64,000 bases of DNA from Panaeolus papilionaceus (taxonomy: Eukaryota > Basidiomycota > Agaricomycetes > Agaricales), in assembly GCA_015501605.1 (NCBI GenBank), contig JADNRZ010000020.1, positions 806,001-870,000 on the forward strand, read 5' to 3'. Position numbers and translations under genes: made by a program. The notes beneath the pieces were generated by a model that did not search any database, was not told the origin of the DNA, and worked only from the letters and a program-made list of their open reading frames with translations. Shown one piece after another: positions 34,975 through 48,002 of this stretch. Each line of letters starts with the position of its first letter. The first letter of the stretch is position 1.

Positions 34975-36778
34975 GGGGTGGGGTTGGTAGCAGACATCCC
35001 GTTTATTCATCATTTATGGACATTAGACTCCCTTATGTACATATTTAATACCTCGGTTCAGGGACAGTTATACTAGTCAATACTTCGAAATGTAATACAG
35101 TACTCTCAGCCATTTCTTGAGACTATTTATTGTTGTGTGCGTATCGATTGAGTTTATCGTTGTCGAACTCTGAGTATTGCCAAGAGCTGTGGGCGCTAAA
35201 ATTGGTCAGAGTAGGTCAAATACTGCAAAGAGGTTTGATGCTCCACAGCATGTTGAGAAAGACAGGCGGTGTTAATAGATAATCCATGCACCGTGGACGA
35301 CTCGCTGGGGACTGAAATCCAGGATGATTGTCCTCTTCGCAAAAGACAACGACCCTGAGTGCTGAACCGGTATCGGACCCAGGGTTTTGTCTTTCCTTAC
35401 CATTCGCAATACTCCTCAGACTCTGCTGAATAAATCAATCACCAACAATGTATGAGTCGAGCCCCAGTAGATGATATGGTAAATGCTACTGTGACTACAT
35501 ATCAATCCTAGTAAGAGATACTTTCAGTACAAGTAAATTGAATTGGGAAGTTCAAGATCTGTGCTCGCACAGATCTGTCTTCTTGGTCACGTGTGCGCGA
35601 CCACCTCACTCGTCCGTTACCCAACTTACCCTCACATTCTTAGTACCGTACTTCCACCACGACGCACTTGCTACTGCCAGCACTCGTGGTTCCTCTCTCT
35701 AATTAATTTCTTTGCCCACCCTTCCACTTCCCCCTTTCATAACTACCACAATGCATATATTTTTCTTTGACCACCATTGTCTCCACGTTCGAAGACCAGC
35801 CGAGATATGTAGGTAGAGAGAGCCGTGGTTCTGGGGGCGCATCCGTCCACAAACCTCGGCTCTCGCACTGGGTTGGGTTTCGGTTCCCATCCGTCACCTC
35901 TCCCACTCCCCAACTACCACTACCTACATACCCTCCGGTCCCGCAACGAAAAGACGCAAGATGGGAACTCAGAAACCTCATCCGAGTCGGATCATTTGGA
36001 CCGTGATTCCAATGCACCTTGGTCGTTTATACTCTGCTCCAGCTACTAAGCTCAAGATACGCATGTTACCCCTTTGACACTCGTACTCTCTCATTCGAGA
36101 CAAGCATTTCGTTAAGATAGAGTCTCGACCATGATGTCGGACCATCCGACAACGCCAAGCGATGGTCGATAGCAGTGTAATCAGGACCGATTGGATTTTT
36201 GCTCACGGTTTTCTTTGTTCACAACTGTCATCTTCTCAATGTTCCTACCACTTGCCTTCCCTTTCAGTCCTTCGGGTAGGTCGGCTCTAAGTCGACTTCG
36301 ATTTCAAAGCTCGGAAGTTGGATTGCCAAGGCTCGTTACTTGGGGATACAGAAAATCGTGCAAGTTCTCGAGATTTCACCTAGTAGGCCTGCAGCACATC
36401 AATGGTTGATGACCCCCAACACTTCTCAGACGCGACACTGACTCATGAACATGGAGTCTCTGCGTGTTCAGAGAGGGATAAAATGGAACTATATAACTGT
36501 CAGTCCGACTTTTTGTTGAGTAACCTGTGCATGTGGTCAACTGATACTTTCCATTTCTCATACACCGACGTGCCTTTGATAAAATCCAGTCAAGCAGTCT
36601 GTACATACCAACAAGGGTTGATTCAGTTCACCTAGCCTGCACGTCAACGCCAGCTTACTGGTCCCTTTAGGCTATGCATTCTCGAGCCGAGGAATTCATA
36701 AAGCTAGCGGGCAACCCTACCCCGAGCAAGTTGTTCATCTGCCCCAGTTCTGGGTAGGGACTCTTTCGAACTCCCAAA
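34975..36778. other. Intergenic, 1.8 kb, containing a dispersed repeat
   Basis: No supported gene; the dispersed repeat at 35555-36003 occupies the middle. The remainder shows no coding or RNA signal. Confidence 0.4.
35555..36003 (+). repeat. Dispersed repeat with palindromic head, copy 1
   Basis: Starts with a perfect 22 bp palindrome (35555-35576, AGATCTGTGC then its complement), followed by CTTCTTGGTCACGTG, a pyrimidine-rich stretch with TTAATTTCTTT, a GGGGCGCATCCGTCC block and a GAAAAGACGCAAGA block. The same order occurs at 59531-60063, and the head occurs inverted at 52570-52635. No coding capacity was found. Confidence 0.65.
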
Positions 36779-38817
36779 ATGCTTGTGTTCTCCCAAATCC
36801 TTCGCCACCCTCTTCACGCCCTTGCTGGGACGTTACTCATCTGCACCATCATTAAGCGCATAGCTACTCGCCATCGTCGGAATCCACATGGCCTACCACT
36901 TCCTCCAGGGCCGAAGGGCTATCCTATCATTGGAAATCTCTTTGACATGCCCATTGATAAGCCATGGTTGACCTACAGAGACTGGTGTGATACCTATGGT
37001 AAGTCAGTCAAGAATGTGCTCTCAAATGACAAGCTACTCATCAACATTTTATAGGCGATATGGTGTATTACGAGGTCCTAGGGCAGCGATTCCTTGTTCT
37101 TGGCTCGTTGGAAAGAACAACGGATCTCTTCGAAAAACGTTCATCGAATTATTCGGACAGGATGAGAATGCCCATGGTGATGGAGTTGTACGTCGTTATT
37201 TTTATTATCTTATTTTTGGAACATTTTATTTGATTTTATGTAGGATGGGTTGGGATTACAATATGGGCCTACTGCCCTACGGTTCATGGTGGAGACGACA
37301 TCGCCGTGACTTCCACAATCACTTTCACGCTGGCATGACACCTAAGTACAGACCAATTCAGCTACAAGAAACACGCGCCTTCTTGAAGCGTCTCTTGGTT
37401 ACCCCTGACAACTTCCTCCTCCACATTCGACAGTAAGACCGTTGCTCAATACTGTGGCCTATGTCAATATTTACCGTTCTTCTACCGTGTTAGTACCTTT
37501 GGCTCCACGATCATGCGCATAGCATATGGCATCACAATCAAAGACACCACAGATCCATATGTCACCCAACTTGAGAAGGCTCTCTACGGATTAGCAGAGG
37601 CGGGTGTACCAGGTGCATTTCTGGTGGACTTCATCCCAGCGTTGAAATATGTTCCGTCGTGGTTCCCTGGCGCATCATTCAAGAAAAAGGCAGCTGATTG
37701 GCGGCAAATTAATCAGGATGTTGAGGTTAAGCCTTTCGAGTACGTGAAGGAGCAAGTGGTACGCTTTTCTTGTGTTCAGAATGATCCCCTCGCTGACGCG
37801 TCGAACCCTTAGAAAGCCGGCACAGCTCTGCCTTCAGTCGCGTCGTATTCTATTGAGCGACTTCCGGACATTGGCCATCCGTCACGCGCCGAGGAAGAGA
37901 CCATAGCGAGACACATAGCAGCTCAGGCATATGCAGGTGTGTGCCTTGGCAACTCGCGATGTCAAATTTTCAGTCTTACACCTACCTAAACATTTCGTAG
38001 CTGGTGCCGATACTGTATGAGATTCAACGCATAAAAAATTGCTATTCTGACATCAACGATAGACTGTTTCAACTGTCCAAACGTTTTTCCTGGCCATGGC
38101 CCTGTATCCCGAAGTCATGAAGAAAGCTCAGATGGAACTGGATGCCGTCGTCGGTCCTGGTCGACTTCCCGAGTTTTCTGATAGACTCTCTCTTCCTTAC
38201 GTCAATGCGATGGTTAAGGAATCTATGAGATGGCAACTCGTTCTTCCCCTCGGTGCGTACACACAAACTCCTTGTTCACATTTATATGCTGAAAGAGTTG
38301 CAGCTGTCGGTCATATGGCGACAGAGGATGACGTTTATAATGGTTATTTTATTCCGAAGGGAACAGTTGTAATTGGAAATGGATGGTGATTCACACCACT
38401 AGTTCTCAATCACCAGCGCAGCCGTTAAACCGACTCATCACACTGCAGGGCAATCCTCCACGATCCAAGGGTTTTCTCCGACCCAGACGAGTACATTCCA
38501 GAGCGCTACCTCAAGAATGGCCAACTCGATCCGACGGTGCGAGACCCTAACACCGCAGCTTTTGGTTACGGTCGAAGGTACGACGTCGCTTCTATTTAAT
38601 GGAAAGTCGCGTATTTACCGATACCGTTCTCGACTCCCACTCTAGAATCTGCCCCGGGAGACATATGAGCGACAACGCTCTGTTTATGATCATCGCATCA
38701 ACACTCGCTGTTTATGATGTGCTACCACCGCTGGACGACGCAGGAAAACCGATCAAACAAAAAGCTGAATTCACGTCTGGGCTCCTAACGTGCGTCGTTC
38801 ACGCTATTGAAACTTGA
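36779..38817 (+). CDS. Cytochrome P450 monooxygenase
   Basis: Ten exons (36779-36998, 37055-37187, 37244-37432, 37494-37758, 37813-37936, 38001-38014, 38063-38252, 38304-38385, 38449-38577, 38646-38817) sum to 1518 nt, or 505 aa, with consistent phases. An N-terminal membrane anchor (LHALAGTLLICTIIKRIA) is followed by the proline hinge LPLPPGPKGYPIIGN. The I-helix has AGADTTVST, assembled across a 14 nt micro-exon; the K-helix ExxR motif is KESMR, PERF-like is PERYLKNG, and the heme loop is FGYGRRICPGRH with its Cys. It resembles the large basidiomycete clans annotated as O-methylsterigmatocystin oxidoreductase-like P450s; the substrate is unknown. All catalytic motifs are intact. It needs an ER cytochrome P450 reductase partner, which is not in this window. 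Confidence 0.9.
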
Positions 38818-39725
38818 TTCATGTCGTTGACATGATACACATCCATGTACGTAGTTACCCTGTTCCCTTCCAGTGCCGAATTATCCCTCGTTCGACCGCC
38901 GCAAAGACACTTATCCAAGATTGTCTTGATGACGAATAAACACGTTTTGGAGGACTGGAACGGTACCTTCAGAGAAGTAAACACGGTACATTGTATTCCT
39001 TAGTATTTAAAGATCTTGGCCACCGGAACTATACTCCAATGACATAACGGAACGTAACACCACATTTCTGCGTATACGACTTTGTTGTGTTCTAATTTTA
39101 ACTTTCTGGGTGCTAGTACATAATGATTATTAATTGTATGTATATCCTGAACCTTTTACACGCTGTTCCTAGGGTTTTCAGTGATGTCGATCCTATTATC
39201 TCCGAATGTGCTCGCTTGTGCTCCCTCTTTTGATCACTTAATAGCCAGTTCATCGTGAAAGGGTGAGAGAGTGGGCTATTTTTGGCTACAATAGGAATCG
39301 TTTCGGCTTCGAAAATTGAGCAGTCCATACCATTTCTGTTGACATTTCATCGAAGAACAATGCAGCCACGAGGTAGCCATGGCACCTGCTCGAGACTGGG
39401 AGTGGCATGACCCATGGTGTCGATTTATAAAGGCATCTCTAGTTTTATTCGCTCGCCGTTAGAAGCAACTATGAGACCTATTATTATCACAGTCGGGCAA
39501 TGGATTATCGTCCCCTTCGGACCTTCCATAACAGAGTGTGTCGGCGATCGGGGATAGTCTCATTCCCGGGGATGAGCTCATCTGGTCAGAAAGAAAGCTC
39601 ATGGGGTGTCGAGGATGACTATGTGTGTGGAGTAATCGTCGGGAGCAAGAGGAAGGAGGATTTATATATTTAAGGGAGGGTTCTGGTACCATGTCCACAC
39701 CAATTTTCGCCTTACTCAGCCCACC
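38818..39725. other. Intergenic, 0.9 kb
   Basis: No gene supported. TATATATTTAAG near 39662 is a plausible TATA region about 60 bp before the F-box gene start. Confidence 0.4.
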
Positions 39726-41017
39726 ATGTATGCCTACTCGCAGTCTAGCCTACCCGCCGAGCTCATGTTCACCATCTTTGAGCTACTTGCCAATGATCGT
39801 TTTACACTCGCTAAACTCGTACGCCTCAACCGCGCTTTTCGACCCACCGCCGAGCGAATCCTGTACCGCAGTATGACACATTGGCTTGGCTCATACTCAC
39901 AAGAACTCTTCCTCCACACTATTATCAACAACCAAAGACTTGCGTCCTACATCCACCGATTCGCTATCATCGACTATCGCCTTTCTTCATCGGAATGGAA
40001 GGTCCGAGAAAGTAATCCATTATGGGACGATATGGCCACTTGCTTCGAAGGCATGACGAACCTCAAGGAACTCATCATCGATATGGAGTGGACCAATATC
40101 CCACTGGCCAAATTCCTTCCATCCTTCGCTAAACTCGACCTTCAGGCGTTCACGTGGTACGGCCAAGGCTTGAAGAACACGCGAGCGATTGTGGACTTCC
40201 TAGGACAGAATCACTGGAAGAATTTAAAAGCACTCAAGATCAACTTGGATGGAGTGCCCACTGGGGCTTCCATAGGTGAAGAATGGTGTCCCGGGCTCAT
40301 TCGTCTGGAGGGTGATTCGACTGCTGTTAGAAAGATCATGCCTGGGCGGCATGTTCAAGAGCTGGGGTGGTATCCTGAGATGGAGATGCCTGTAGGGGAG
40401 ATCGACGAACCGTTGGCTGAGGCACTGAAAATGGTCAGCGCGTTGTGCGTATCCTATCTAATGTCCTTCGAGCATACGTTGCTCGATGGCTTCTTCCCGA
40501 ATGTCCAACACCTTCGTATTTTGCATGCCGAGAATTCTCAGGTACGCTAGGATTAACTTTTATCTTTATAAAGGTCACTGAACAAGATGAATTGTAGGCG
40601 TACATGCCCCGTCTGCTCAGACAACTACCCTCGCTCTGGGAGCTTGCAGTCGATTCGAAATCGGGACACTGGCCAATTGCCAAGGCTTTTTCTCTGTGCT
40701 CGTCTCTCGAGTGTGTTTACGTCATGCGACCTGGGTATCCTGTGGAGGAGGACAAGTATGACAGAGACCCTCTCAATGTTGGCGTCCAGTATTATCGTTG
40801 CCTCCCCGAGTCACGACTCGGATCAGCTCAAATTACTCATCCCATCGCAAAAAGGAGTTCGCGATCGCGTACCATCGGGTACGTCGTTGATGATGAATAC
40901 ATCAAGGTAGATGGGAGTATGAATTTCCGTCATTATCTATCATTTAGGAAACCTATTACCTTCCAGGCCGACGACTATATCAATACCCTTCAGTATGGAT
41001 ATATGCTAGCATATTAA
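39726..41017 (+). CDS. F-box-type protein
   Basis: Two exons, 39726-40541 and 40598-41017, phase 0, give 411 aa. The N-terminal F-box is LPAELMFTIFELLANDRFTL then AKLVRLNRAFRPTAERILYR. A leucine-rich C-terminal region follows (MTNLKELIIDMEW, LKALKINLDGV, VQHLRILHAENSQ, LPSLWELAVDSKS). The 56 bp intron lies after the same motif as in the minus-strand paralogue at 41216-42457, which shares WLGxxxxxxxxxxxxxNxRLASYxHRF. Expected to act as a substrate receptor of an SCF ubiquitin ligase; the target is unknown. Confidence 0.8.
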
Positions 41018-41215
41018 ATTTTGTATTACTTCTTGTATTATCGCTTTGTAATTTTAGGAACTGTATTTTTATGTTTAGCTTTACGGACCCTTTGACCCTT
41101 GTGTACCTTCTGTGCAGAATGCATACAAATTGTTTGATTTCCAAGTTGTTTGGTACCTATTTGCAATCAAATGGTATTTTACACTTAGACGAAGGTACAT
41201 GCATAAACTAGAATG

Positions 41216-42457
41216 CTAATAGAATACATCCTTATCTGCTCGGCTCTTCCAGAGTGCCTTGTCGGAGGAATGATCAATCCCAATGGCCTTGAATTCGTCT
41301 GAACAATCAAAGACCGTGTACCCGTCCATCGTCACTTCGATAGCCTCCTCCTCAGCCGATCCCGTTCTCTTAGCCACCCATCTATCATACTTGCATGCAA
41401 AATCTACAGCGTCCCTGGGATCATGATAGATAGTCCGCGGGCCAACAAAGATGACTTCTAGCAGCTTGCATTTTGCGAACATCTTCGCCAGTTCACCCTT
41501 GGTAACCTGCGGATTGACATCAAATGCGATGATCTCCTTAAGAGCAGGGAATCGCGATAGCTGATCGGTTTCTTCCTATTGTAGGTAAGGCCAAAAGGCA
41601 AAGTAAGTTAACGCTGAACGCATTGAATACTCGAGAATCTGAATGCGTACCAAGATCAGCTTCCACATGTGCTTCAAGGATTCCACCTTGGGGAATTTTG
41701 CATTTACGAATCTCGAAGGACGATCCCAGAGGCTAATCTCCTTGATGTTGCTGAAATCTGGTAGAGTTTCTTCGTCTCCTTCTAGAGTGATATGCAGGCT
41801 ATCGATGGGTCTGGAAGCCCGCATGAATTTCTTGATGATATCAGCCGGTGACCTCAGATGCCGAAGCGCTGGGCAGCAGTTCCAGGGAACCGGAAGATCG
41901 TATTCATCGCGATAGCAGTCATATAGATCTGTTCTGAGGGCGCGGAGCTCCCTCTGAGACGCCAAAAATTTGAGAATCGCAGGACCACTACCAGAGTTAT
42001 CGTATCCAGCCGACCACCATAGTTCGTGTAATTGCCGATCGCTACACGTGAGCAAGGAGATGATCTTGTTGGTTGGGGGATTGCTATCAGCGACGTCCAC
42101 GACGAGTGCCTTGAGGTTGACCATCCCTGCCATGGCTGATAAAACCCCGTTCCAGATGGGGCTGTTGATAGGGAACGTCTTCTCCTGCTCCAGCCTATCC
42201 CAATCCTGTTTATCGATGATCCCGAAGCGATGGACGTAAGATGCGAGGCGTTTGTTAGAGACTAGGGATGCGAGGGATCTGACAAAGGCAGGATATCCAA
42301 GCCAGAACGTCATGTTACGATACAGCATACGCTCGAGGTTGGTCCTGTATGACGGGCTCAGATAGAGAAGTTTGTAGAGGCTGTTTCGGTCCTTCGAAAG
42401 AAGGTTAAATATTTGGGACATTATCTCGTACGGAAAGACACAGTATGAGCTCGCCAT
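41216..42457 (-). CDS. F-box-type protein
   Basis: Two exons, 42457-41651 and 41575-41216, joined by a 75 bp intron in phase 0, give 388 aa. The N-terminal F-box VFPYEIMSQIFNLLSKDRNS then LYKLLYLSPSYRTNLERMLY is followed by VSNKRLASYVHRFGIIDKQD and leucine-rich stretches (MVNLKALVVDVADSN, RELRALRTDLYD). The C-terminal exon contains LKEIIAFDVNPQVTKGELA and CKLLEVIFVGPRTIYHD. It is the paralogue of the 39726 gene and converges with it (198 bp between stops), consistent with an inverted tandem duplication. Confidence 0.8.
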
Positions 42458-42856
42458 TTTGAGTGACGGGAAGGACGACGCGAGCAGTGGTTACGATCTA
42501 ACGACAATCGAAAGGGTTCAATAGTTCCAAATTCCAATTTACGTTCAATCGGAGCTTAAATAATTTTATGTGGAGTTTAAATATACGGAAAGCCCCGAAG
42601 AGAGGAGCCTGGAGCTGGCATAACTTGGCGTTGACCAGGTTGACCAGTTGCTCAGCTTCGCAGAAAAATTCTGCACAAAAGCTTAATATATAGAGTATAT
42701 TCGCTAATATTGAGCTTTCTTGTTCCACCTGTACAAGCACCCTCACCAAATACCACACACTCGCTAATAGAAAAGATGGTAGACGGGCGTTTCCCACGTC
42801 CCTTGTTCTGAGATCCGTCACTGCTGCTAAGTTGCTCTTGATCATCTCCCAATACA
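42458..42856. promoter_or_regulatory. Divergent promoter between two F-box-type genes
   Basis: 399 bp between divergent starts. A TTAATATATAGAG sequence near 42684 resembles a TATA region. Confidence 0.4.
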
Positions 42857-44391
42857 ATGTCCAACATCCAGCCTTCAAAATATGCGGATAAGGAGCCCGT
42901 TTTCCCCTTGGAAATCTTCGAACTCATTATTACCGCCGTTACACTTTCTATTGACCAACCAAGCTACTCGAGATCACCCCCTTGCAACAGTCCGGATGTG
43001 ATCTCTCTGAGTCTGGTGTCGAGGTCCTTTGCCAATCTGTGTCGTCCATATCTGTTCAGGAGCTTGGATATTTACATGGAAAGATCAGTTGATCATGCCA
43101 AAAGGCTTGCTGCCATCATCGCAGAACGACCCGACATAGCCAACTTTATTCACAGTTTCTCTTACTGCGACCACCTCATATTTAACCGCCGACATGCTAT
43201 CAATGAAGACTCGCTAGATGTATTTCTTCACCTTCCTGCAGTCACATCCCTAAAGGTCGATGGACTGGATAGTAGAATTGACGAGGTATCAAACATCAAT
43301 CTCAATAAACTCGGATACCAATCGATACTACAACGTTACATCACATCCGAAACACTCACCTCGCTGTGCATACGCAGCATAGACAACCTACCTATCCTTG
43401 ACATCATGAACTGCCCAAATCTGGAGAGCCTTTCTCTCATGCATTGTGGGTATCGAGACTGGGATAAACCTGCCCCTCCAGAGGTTCTTCATACAGGATT
43501 CAATATCACGTCGTTCAATTGCGGCGGCTCCCAATATACCCCGTTTCCCCTACTCGCATATTGCCCCAAGTTGAAAAGCATCTCACTCACAAGGATAGGG
43601 CATCTAAATCCACCTAGAACGAATTTTCCTATCCTCGCACGACCGCTTCCATCCTTTGACTACGTACAATCTATCGAATCGCGAGGGTCTCTTGATTGGA
43701 CCTATTTCTGCGATTTAGCAGACTCAGCTGGCGTAAAAGCCTTCCCAGCTCTGAAGCGGCTAAACATTGAGCTCTGTGTCCCAGGAGATGTGCCAAACGG
43801 ATCGAACGCTATCTTCAGTCACATCGACTCACTGGAGGTGTTACTTATTCAAGGTCCGCGAGATGTTTTTTATCCTTCGTCGCGGTACTGATTAATTACT
43901 TGTGCATTGATGTAGGAAGTGCTGTTCTTGACCCGAGCTTGCTTAACCTTCGCCAATGTTTCGTCGCGTCTGCAAGAACCCTTGAAGATATCACCATCGT
44001 TTGGACACTTGAGCCAGGTTGGGATCAGAGCCTGCTCAGAGGGTTATGCGATGCACTACAAGCTGTATCCGGGTCAAACGTAATTCAGGACATTGAGCTG
44101 AGATTCGATATTGTGGTGGAAGGGACTCGAATGGACCCGACCCAGTTCCGAGAGTGGACGCGCTTTGACCGATTGTTGATGGACGATAGGCGGGCGACTT
44201 TTCCTAAGCTACACGGAGTTTACATAACGGTGACACTCCTGCTGACGGGATTAGTATCTCATGCCGACAAACAACATTCGCAGGACGGGCTTGTGGAGGA
44301 TTACAAAGGACATCTGCGAGCGTCTTCAGAGCAGCTGCTTACTCCTTCCGAGATGGATGTGGAATTCACTGTTTACATGCAGCAGAACTAG
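42857..44391 (+). CDS. F-box-type protein (tandem pair, copy 1)
   Basis: Two exons, 42857-43853 and 43916-44391, with a 62 bp intron, give 490 aa in consistent phase. The N-terminus VFPLEIFELIITAVTLSIDQ then DVISLSLVSRSFANLCRPYL is an F-box. Repeats follow: LTSLCIRSIDNLPIL, LESLSLMHCGY, CPKLKSISLTRIG, FPALKRLNIELCVPG. The second exon has ARTLEDITIVWTLEPGWDQS then LLRGLCDALQAVSGSNVIQD. The gene at 44614 has the same layout and intron position. Likely SCF substrate receptor by family; target unknown. Confidence 0.8.
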
Positions 44392-44613
44392 TTGAAATTT
44401 TGTATACAAACTAAGTGACGATGATATTCTAGTGCTTAAAATAACCACGCCTCGCATACTCAATGAACAGGCATGAAGTGGACATCACCTTATCTGAAAG
44501 CATCTGCATACTGATTAGCTCATGCACTGCATCCTCATTATGTCGGTTCTCACGTAATTCTTCTGGGTTGCCAGTCATTCCATTCAAATCACAACTTGAT
44601 CATCTCCTCCACG

Positions 44614-46185
44614 ATGCCTGATGAACAGCTTTTGTCACCTGGACTAGGGGAGGCCGTATTTCCGCTGGAAATCTTCGAACTTATCATCAAAATCGCCATT
44701 GATTCCATCGACCATCTGAGTTCTACCAATGCTTCCCAGCTCAGCAGGTCAGACATTCTCTCCCTTGGTATCGTCTCCAGGTTCTTTGCAGACATATGTC
44801 GCCCCTATCTCTTCAGGGACGTCGAGATCCATACGTACAGACTGTTGGACAAGGTACAAAGGCTCGCCCAGCTAATCCAAAATAAACCTGCCATCGGATA
44901 TTACGTTCACAATCTGTCTTATACTGCCGCTGTGCGGAATCAATCTCCGGAAGATACCTTATTGGATGGATTCCTTCGTCTTCCTGCCATTAAATCTTTG
45001 ACGCTCAAAGGGTCACGAAGAAAACGTTGCGTTGGAGAAACGGATATCCCAGTGTCAAACGACAAACTTGGACACCGAACTTTGCTGCGACACTACATTT
45101 CTTCGAACACACTCACCTCACTCCATATACATAACATGCAAAACCTCCCTACTCTCCAAATTATAAATTGCCCGACGTTGGAGTTCCTTAGCTTGTATAG
45201 CTGCGAGTATCAAAGCTGCGATCACCCTGATTCAGCTGAGCTCGAGATGCTTGCCAAAGGATTCAACTTGAGGTCATTCATTCTGCGCTATTCCCGCAGC
45301 AAGAGTGACGACGGGAGCTTCTTCCCCCTCCTCGCATTTTGCCCCAAATTGCAAAGCATTGATATCACGAAATCACCGAATTTTGGTCATCACCCGAAGA
45401 GTAAATTTCCTGCGCTTGCAAAACCTTTGTCGTCTTTCAAGCACGTCAAAGTCATCAAGTCACAACGCGGTGTCGATTGGACGGATTTTTGCAGTCTGGC
45501 TGACGAAGCGGCGGTGAAGGCATTCCCTTCCCTAGAGGACCTTTCTTTTGAAATCAGTGATTCGAGGGATATTACAATTGGACTGAATGTAATCTTCAAT
45601 CACATTCGTTCATTGATACGACTATCGGTCACAAGTTAGGTTACTATCCTACAATGTTGCCTGCGTGTTACTGAATACTTTCAAAATGGTTTAGTTTGGT
45701 CTGGTTTTAGTCGACAACCAAGTTTGATGAATTGGCGGCAAGGTTTATCTGCTTCCTCGCGCACACTTCGAGAACTATCAGTTTCATGGCAACTCGAGGA
45801 GGACGAGGACGAGGCATTGGTCAGCTCCCTGTGTGATGGGTTACAATCGGTCTCTCATGAAAACGTCATCCAAAGCGTCAAGCTTGAGATAACATCGTGG
45901 GAGGGAGACAATCACTTGACCTTCACACCGTTTAACCAGTGGACCCGATTCGACTTGTTGATGACATCTGACGGTCAAACAGCTTTCCCTCACCTCCAGA
46001 CGGTCAAGATATCGATTTCAGTCTCCATGATTGGAGACCCAGAATCCCTATCCAACGCATACTACCTCGAAAGCTTGAACAAGTACAAAGAAGGTCTCAA
46101 CGCTTGTCTAATTAGATTGCGCACTCTTTCAGATACGATAGACGTTACCTGTGATGTAGCCATATATGAGCAGGGAATGGAGTAA
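44614..46185 (+). CDS. F-box-type protein (tandem pair, copy 2)
   Basis: Two exons, 44614-45634 and 45695-46185, joined by a 60 bp intron (GTTAGG donor, GTTTAG acceptor), give 503 aa in consistent phase. An in-frame ATG at 44596 would add six residues. The N-terminus VFPLEIFELIIKIAIDSID then ILSLGIVSRFFADICRPYLF is nearly the same F-box as copy 1. Also shared are TLTSLHIHNMQNLPTLQIIN, FPLLAFCPKLQSIDI, VDWTDFCSLADEAAVKAFPS and SSRTLRELSVSWQLEEDEDE. Copies 1 and 2 are 220 bp apart in the same orientation, so this is a tandem duplication that has since diverged. Confidence 0.8.
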
Positions 46186-46557
46186 CTGGACTAAAGTTCT
46201 GCTAGATCCTAATTTATGTTCTGATGCATGTCAAATAAGTACCAGAGCCTGTTTATAAAGTAAAGCTATCGATTACAAGCCTTGAATATGTCGAGTGCGA
46301 GAACTCGAGGGGCTGCTGTATCTCTCTCGAGTCTCAGGGTCATTTGAATTCGCACGCTGCACCTTATGTTGGTGATGTGTGTCCTACCGTGGTCCACTCT
46401 AACGTCCACCATGTGAAATGGCTATCCATCAGTTCCACCTCTCGTTCCGACTGTGCTAGCTTCATTCTACTCCGAGTCAAGGGTTGGACTCAAGACGTCA
46501 ACTTGTCCTTGACATTCCCTCCAATCTCCTTCACATCGAGTCAGAGCAGCACGCGAC
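46186..46557. other. Intergenic between F-box array and hydrolase array
   Basis: 372 bp. No feature beyond a pyrimidine-rich stretch before the hydrolase ATG. Confidence 0.35.
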
Positions 46558-48002
46558 ATGTCTGCAGAACCACGTCTCTCAACCAGAAACTACGTCTTTG
46601 ACCCAAGACCAGCATACCCTTATGTCTCCGCGGTGAAACGCTACTGGATTGAAGGGTCTCCCTATCTAAATGACGAGGACGCAATAACCCTGGTGCTTAC
46701 CCATGGGACGGGCTTCACTAAGGAACTCTGGGAGCCAGCCATCGACGACTTGCTCGCAATGAACGTACGAGAGGGAGGGAAAATCAAGATAAGGGAAATC
46801 TGGGCAATTGATAGCCCTAACCATGGGGAATCTGCTGTCTTGAACGCTAAGGAGTTTCAAAAGGGCCCTAATCTTATTTGTGAGTTTTCCAACTCAGACG
46901 TTATATACACTTTATTGACGGAGACGGTGAAGTCGGATGGGAGGAGTATGGAAGGGCGGTGCATTTATTCTTGAGCGGGCTTGGGACAGGTTTGGATGGT
47001 GTCACTTTCTCAAAGCACAAACTCGTTGCTTTGGGTCACTCCATGGGTTCTGTCGCATTGTGAGTCGCACAGTGCCCAAGCTAAATCGTCGTTATTGCAT
47101 TCTAACCTTGAGCTTTTATTTGTCATCAGTACCCTCTCAAACAGTTACTACCCGAGAATCAACTACCATGCACTCGTGTTCTGCGAAGTCATGACTGCAG
47201 ACCATAAATTTGCGGCACCCCTAGGAGATGGTATGGCTACAAGCGCAATGAAACGACGCGATATCTGGCCGTCAAAGGAGGCAGCGTTGGAATTCTTCAA
47301 ATCCCGTGGAACTTGGAAGACCTGGGACGCGAGAGTACAGAAGCTACTGGTCGTACGCATCGCTTCGTCCATTTGAGTCTATTGAGAGTGATGGTGCTTA
47401 CTTTGTGACCCTGCTGTAGGAGCACGGAACGACGCCACTCCCTACCGTTGAATACCCCGACATCAAGGAGGGTGTGACGCTTACAACTCCTAAGATACAA
47501 GAAGCAGTATGTACCAAAACGATTCATACTCAAGTAAACCCCGTTTTGATGGAGTATATTGATGTGTACCTTCCCGAACCCAGGCCTGTTATCGTGATGT
47601 TGAGGGACCTTACCGATGCTACACCATGTTGAAGCACGTCACCAAGCAATTCCCCACTCATTTTATCTATGGTGCCATCGATGATTACCTGTGAGTCCTC
47701 TTGTGTTTTCTCCGTTACATAGTCATTTATCATCAATTGTGCTCCTTAGACCCGCGAAATACAAGGCCGATGTGGTCGACAATGCCGTTGGAGGCATGCA
47801 GAACCTAGCTTCCTACCACAGAGTCGAGGGATTTGGTGGTCACTTGGTGCGTCATTCAATTACCAGCTGAATATTTCCTTAGATCTTGACTCCTACCATC
47901 CAGATCGTTCAATCTAATCCCAAGGGACTCGCGGAGCAGATTTACAAGGCACTTCTCATAGTTTCGCAGCAGCCCCGACGCCCTGAAATAGCTAGACTAT
48001 AA
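46558..48002 (+). CDS. Alpha/beta hydrolase, predicted peroxisomal (array copy 1)
   Basis: Seven exons. The first ends near 46880 (GTGAGT), the second begins near 46931, and later junctions lie at about 47059/47130, 47353/47420, 47508/47583, 47690/47751 and 47848/47905, all frame-keeping. Motifs in order: YVFDPRPAYPYVSAVKRYWI, oxyanion THGTG, GWEEYGRAVHLFLSGLGTG, nucleophile elbow ALGHSMGS, RRDIWPSKEAALEFF, acid region YGAIDDYL and catalytic GGHL. The protein ends EIARL: the ARL tripeptide fits the peroxisomal PTS1 consensus. Fungal relatives include yeast peroxisomal lipase Lpx1 and hydrolases found in secondary-metabolite clusters. The substrate is unknown. Most diverged of the array. Confidence 0.82.
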
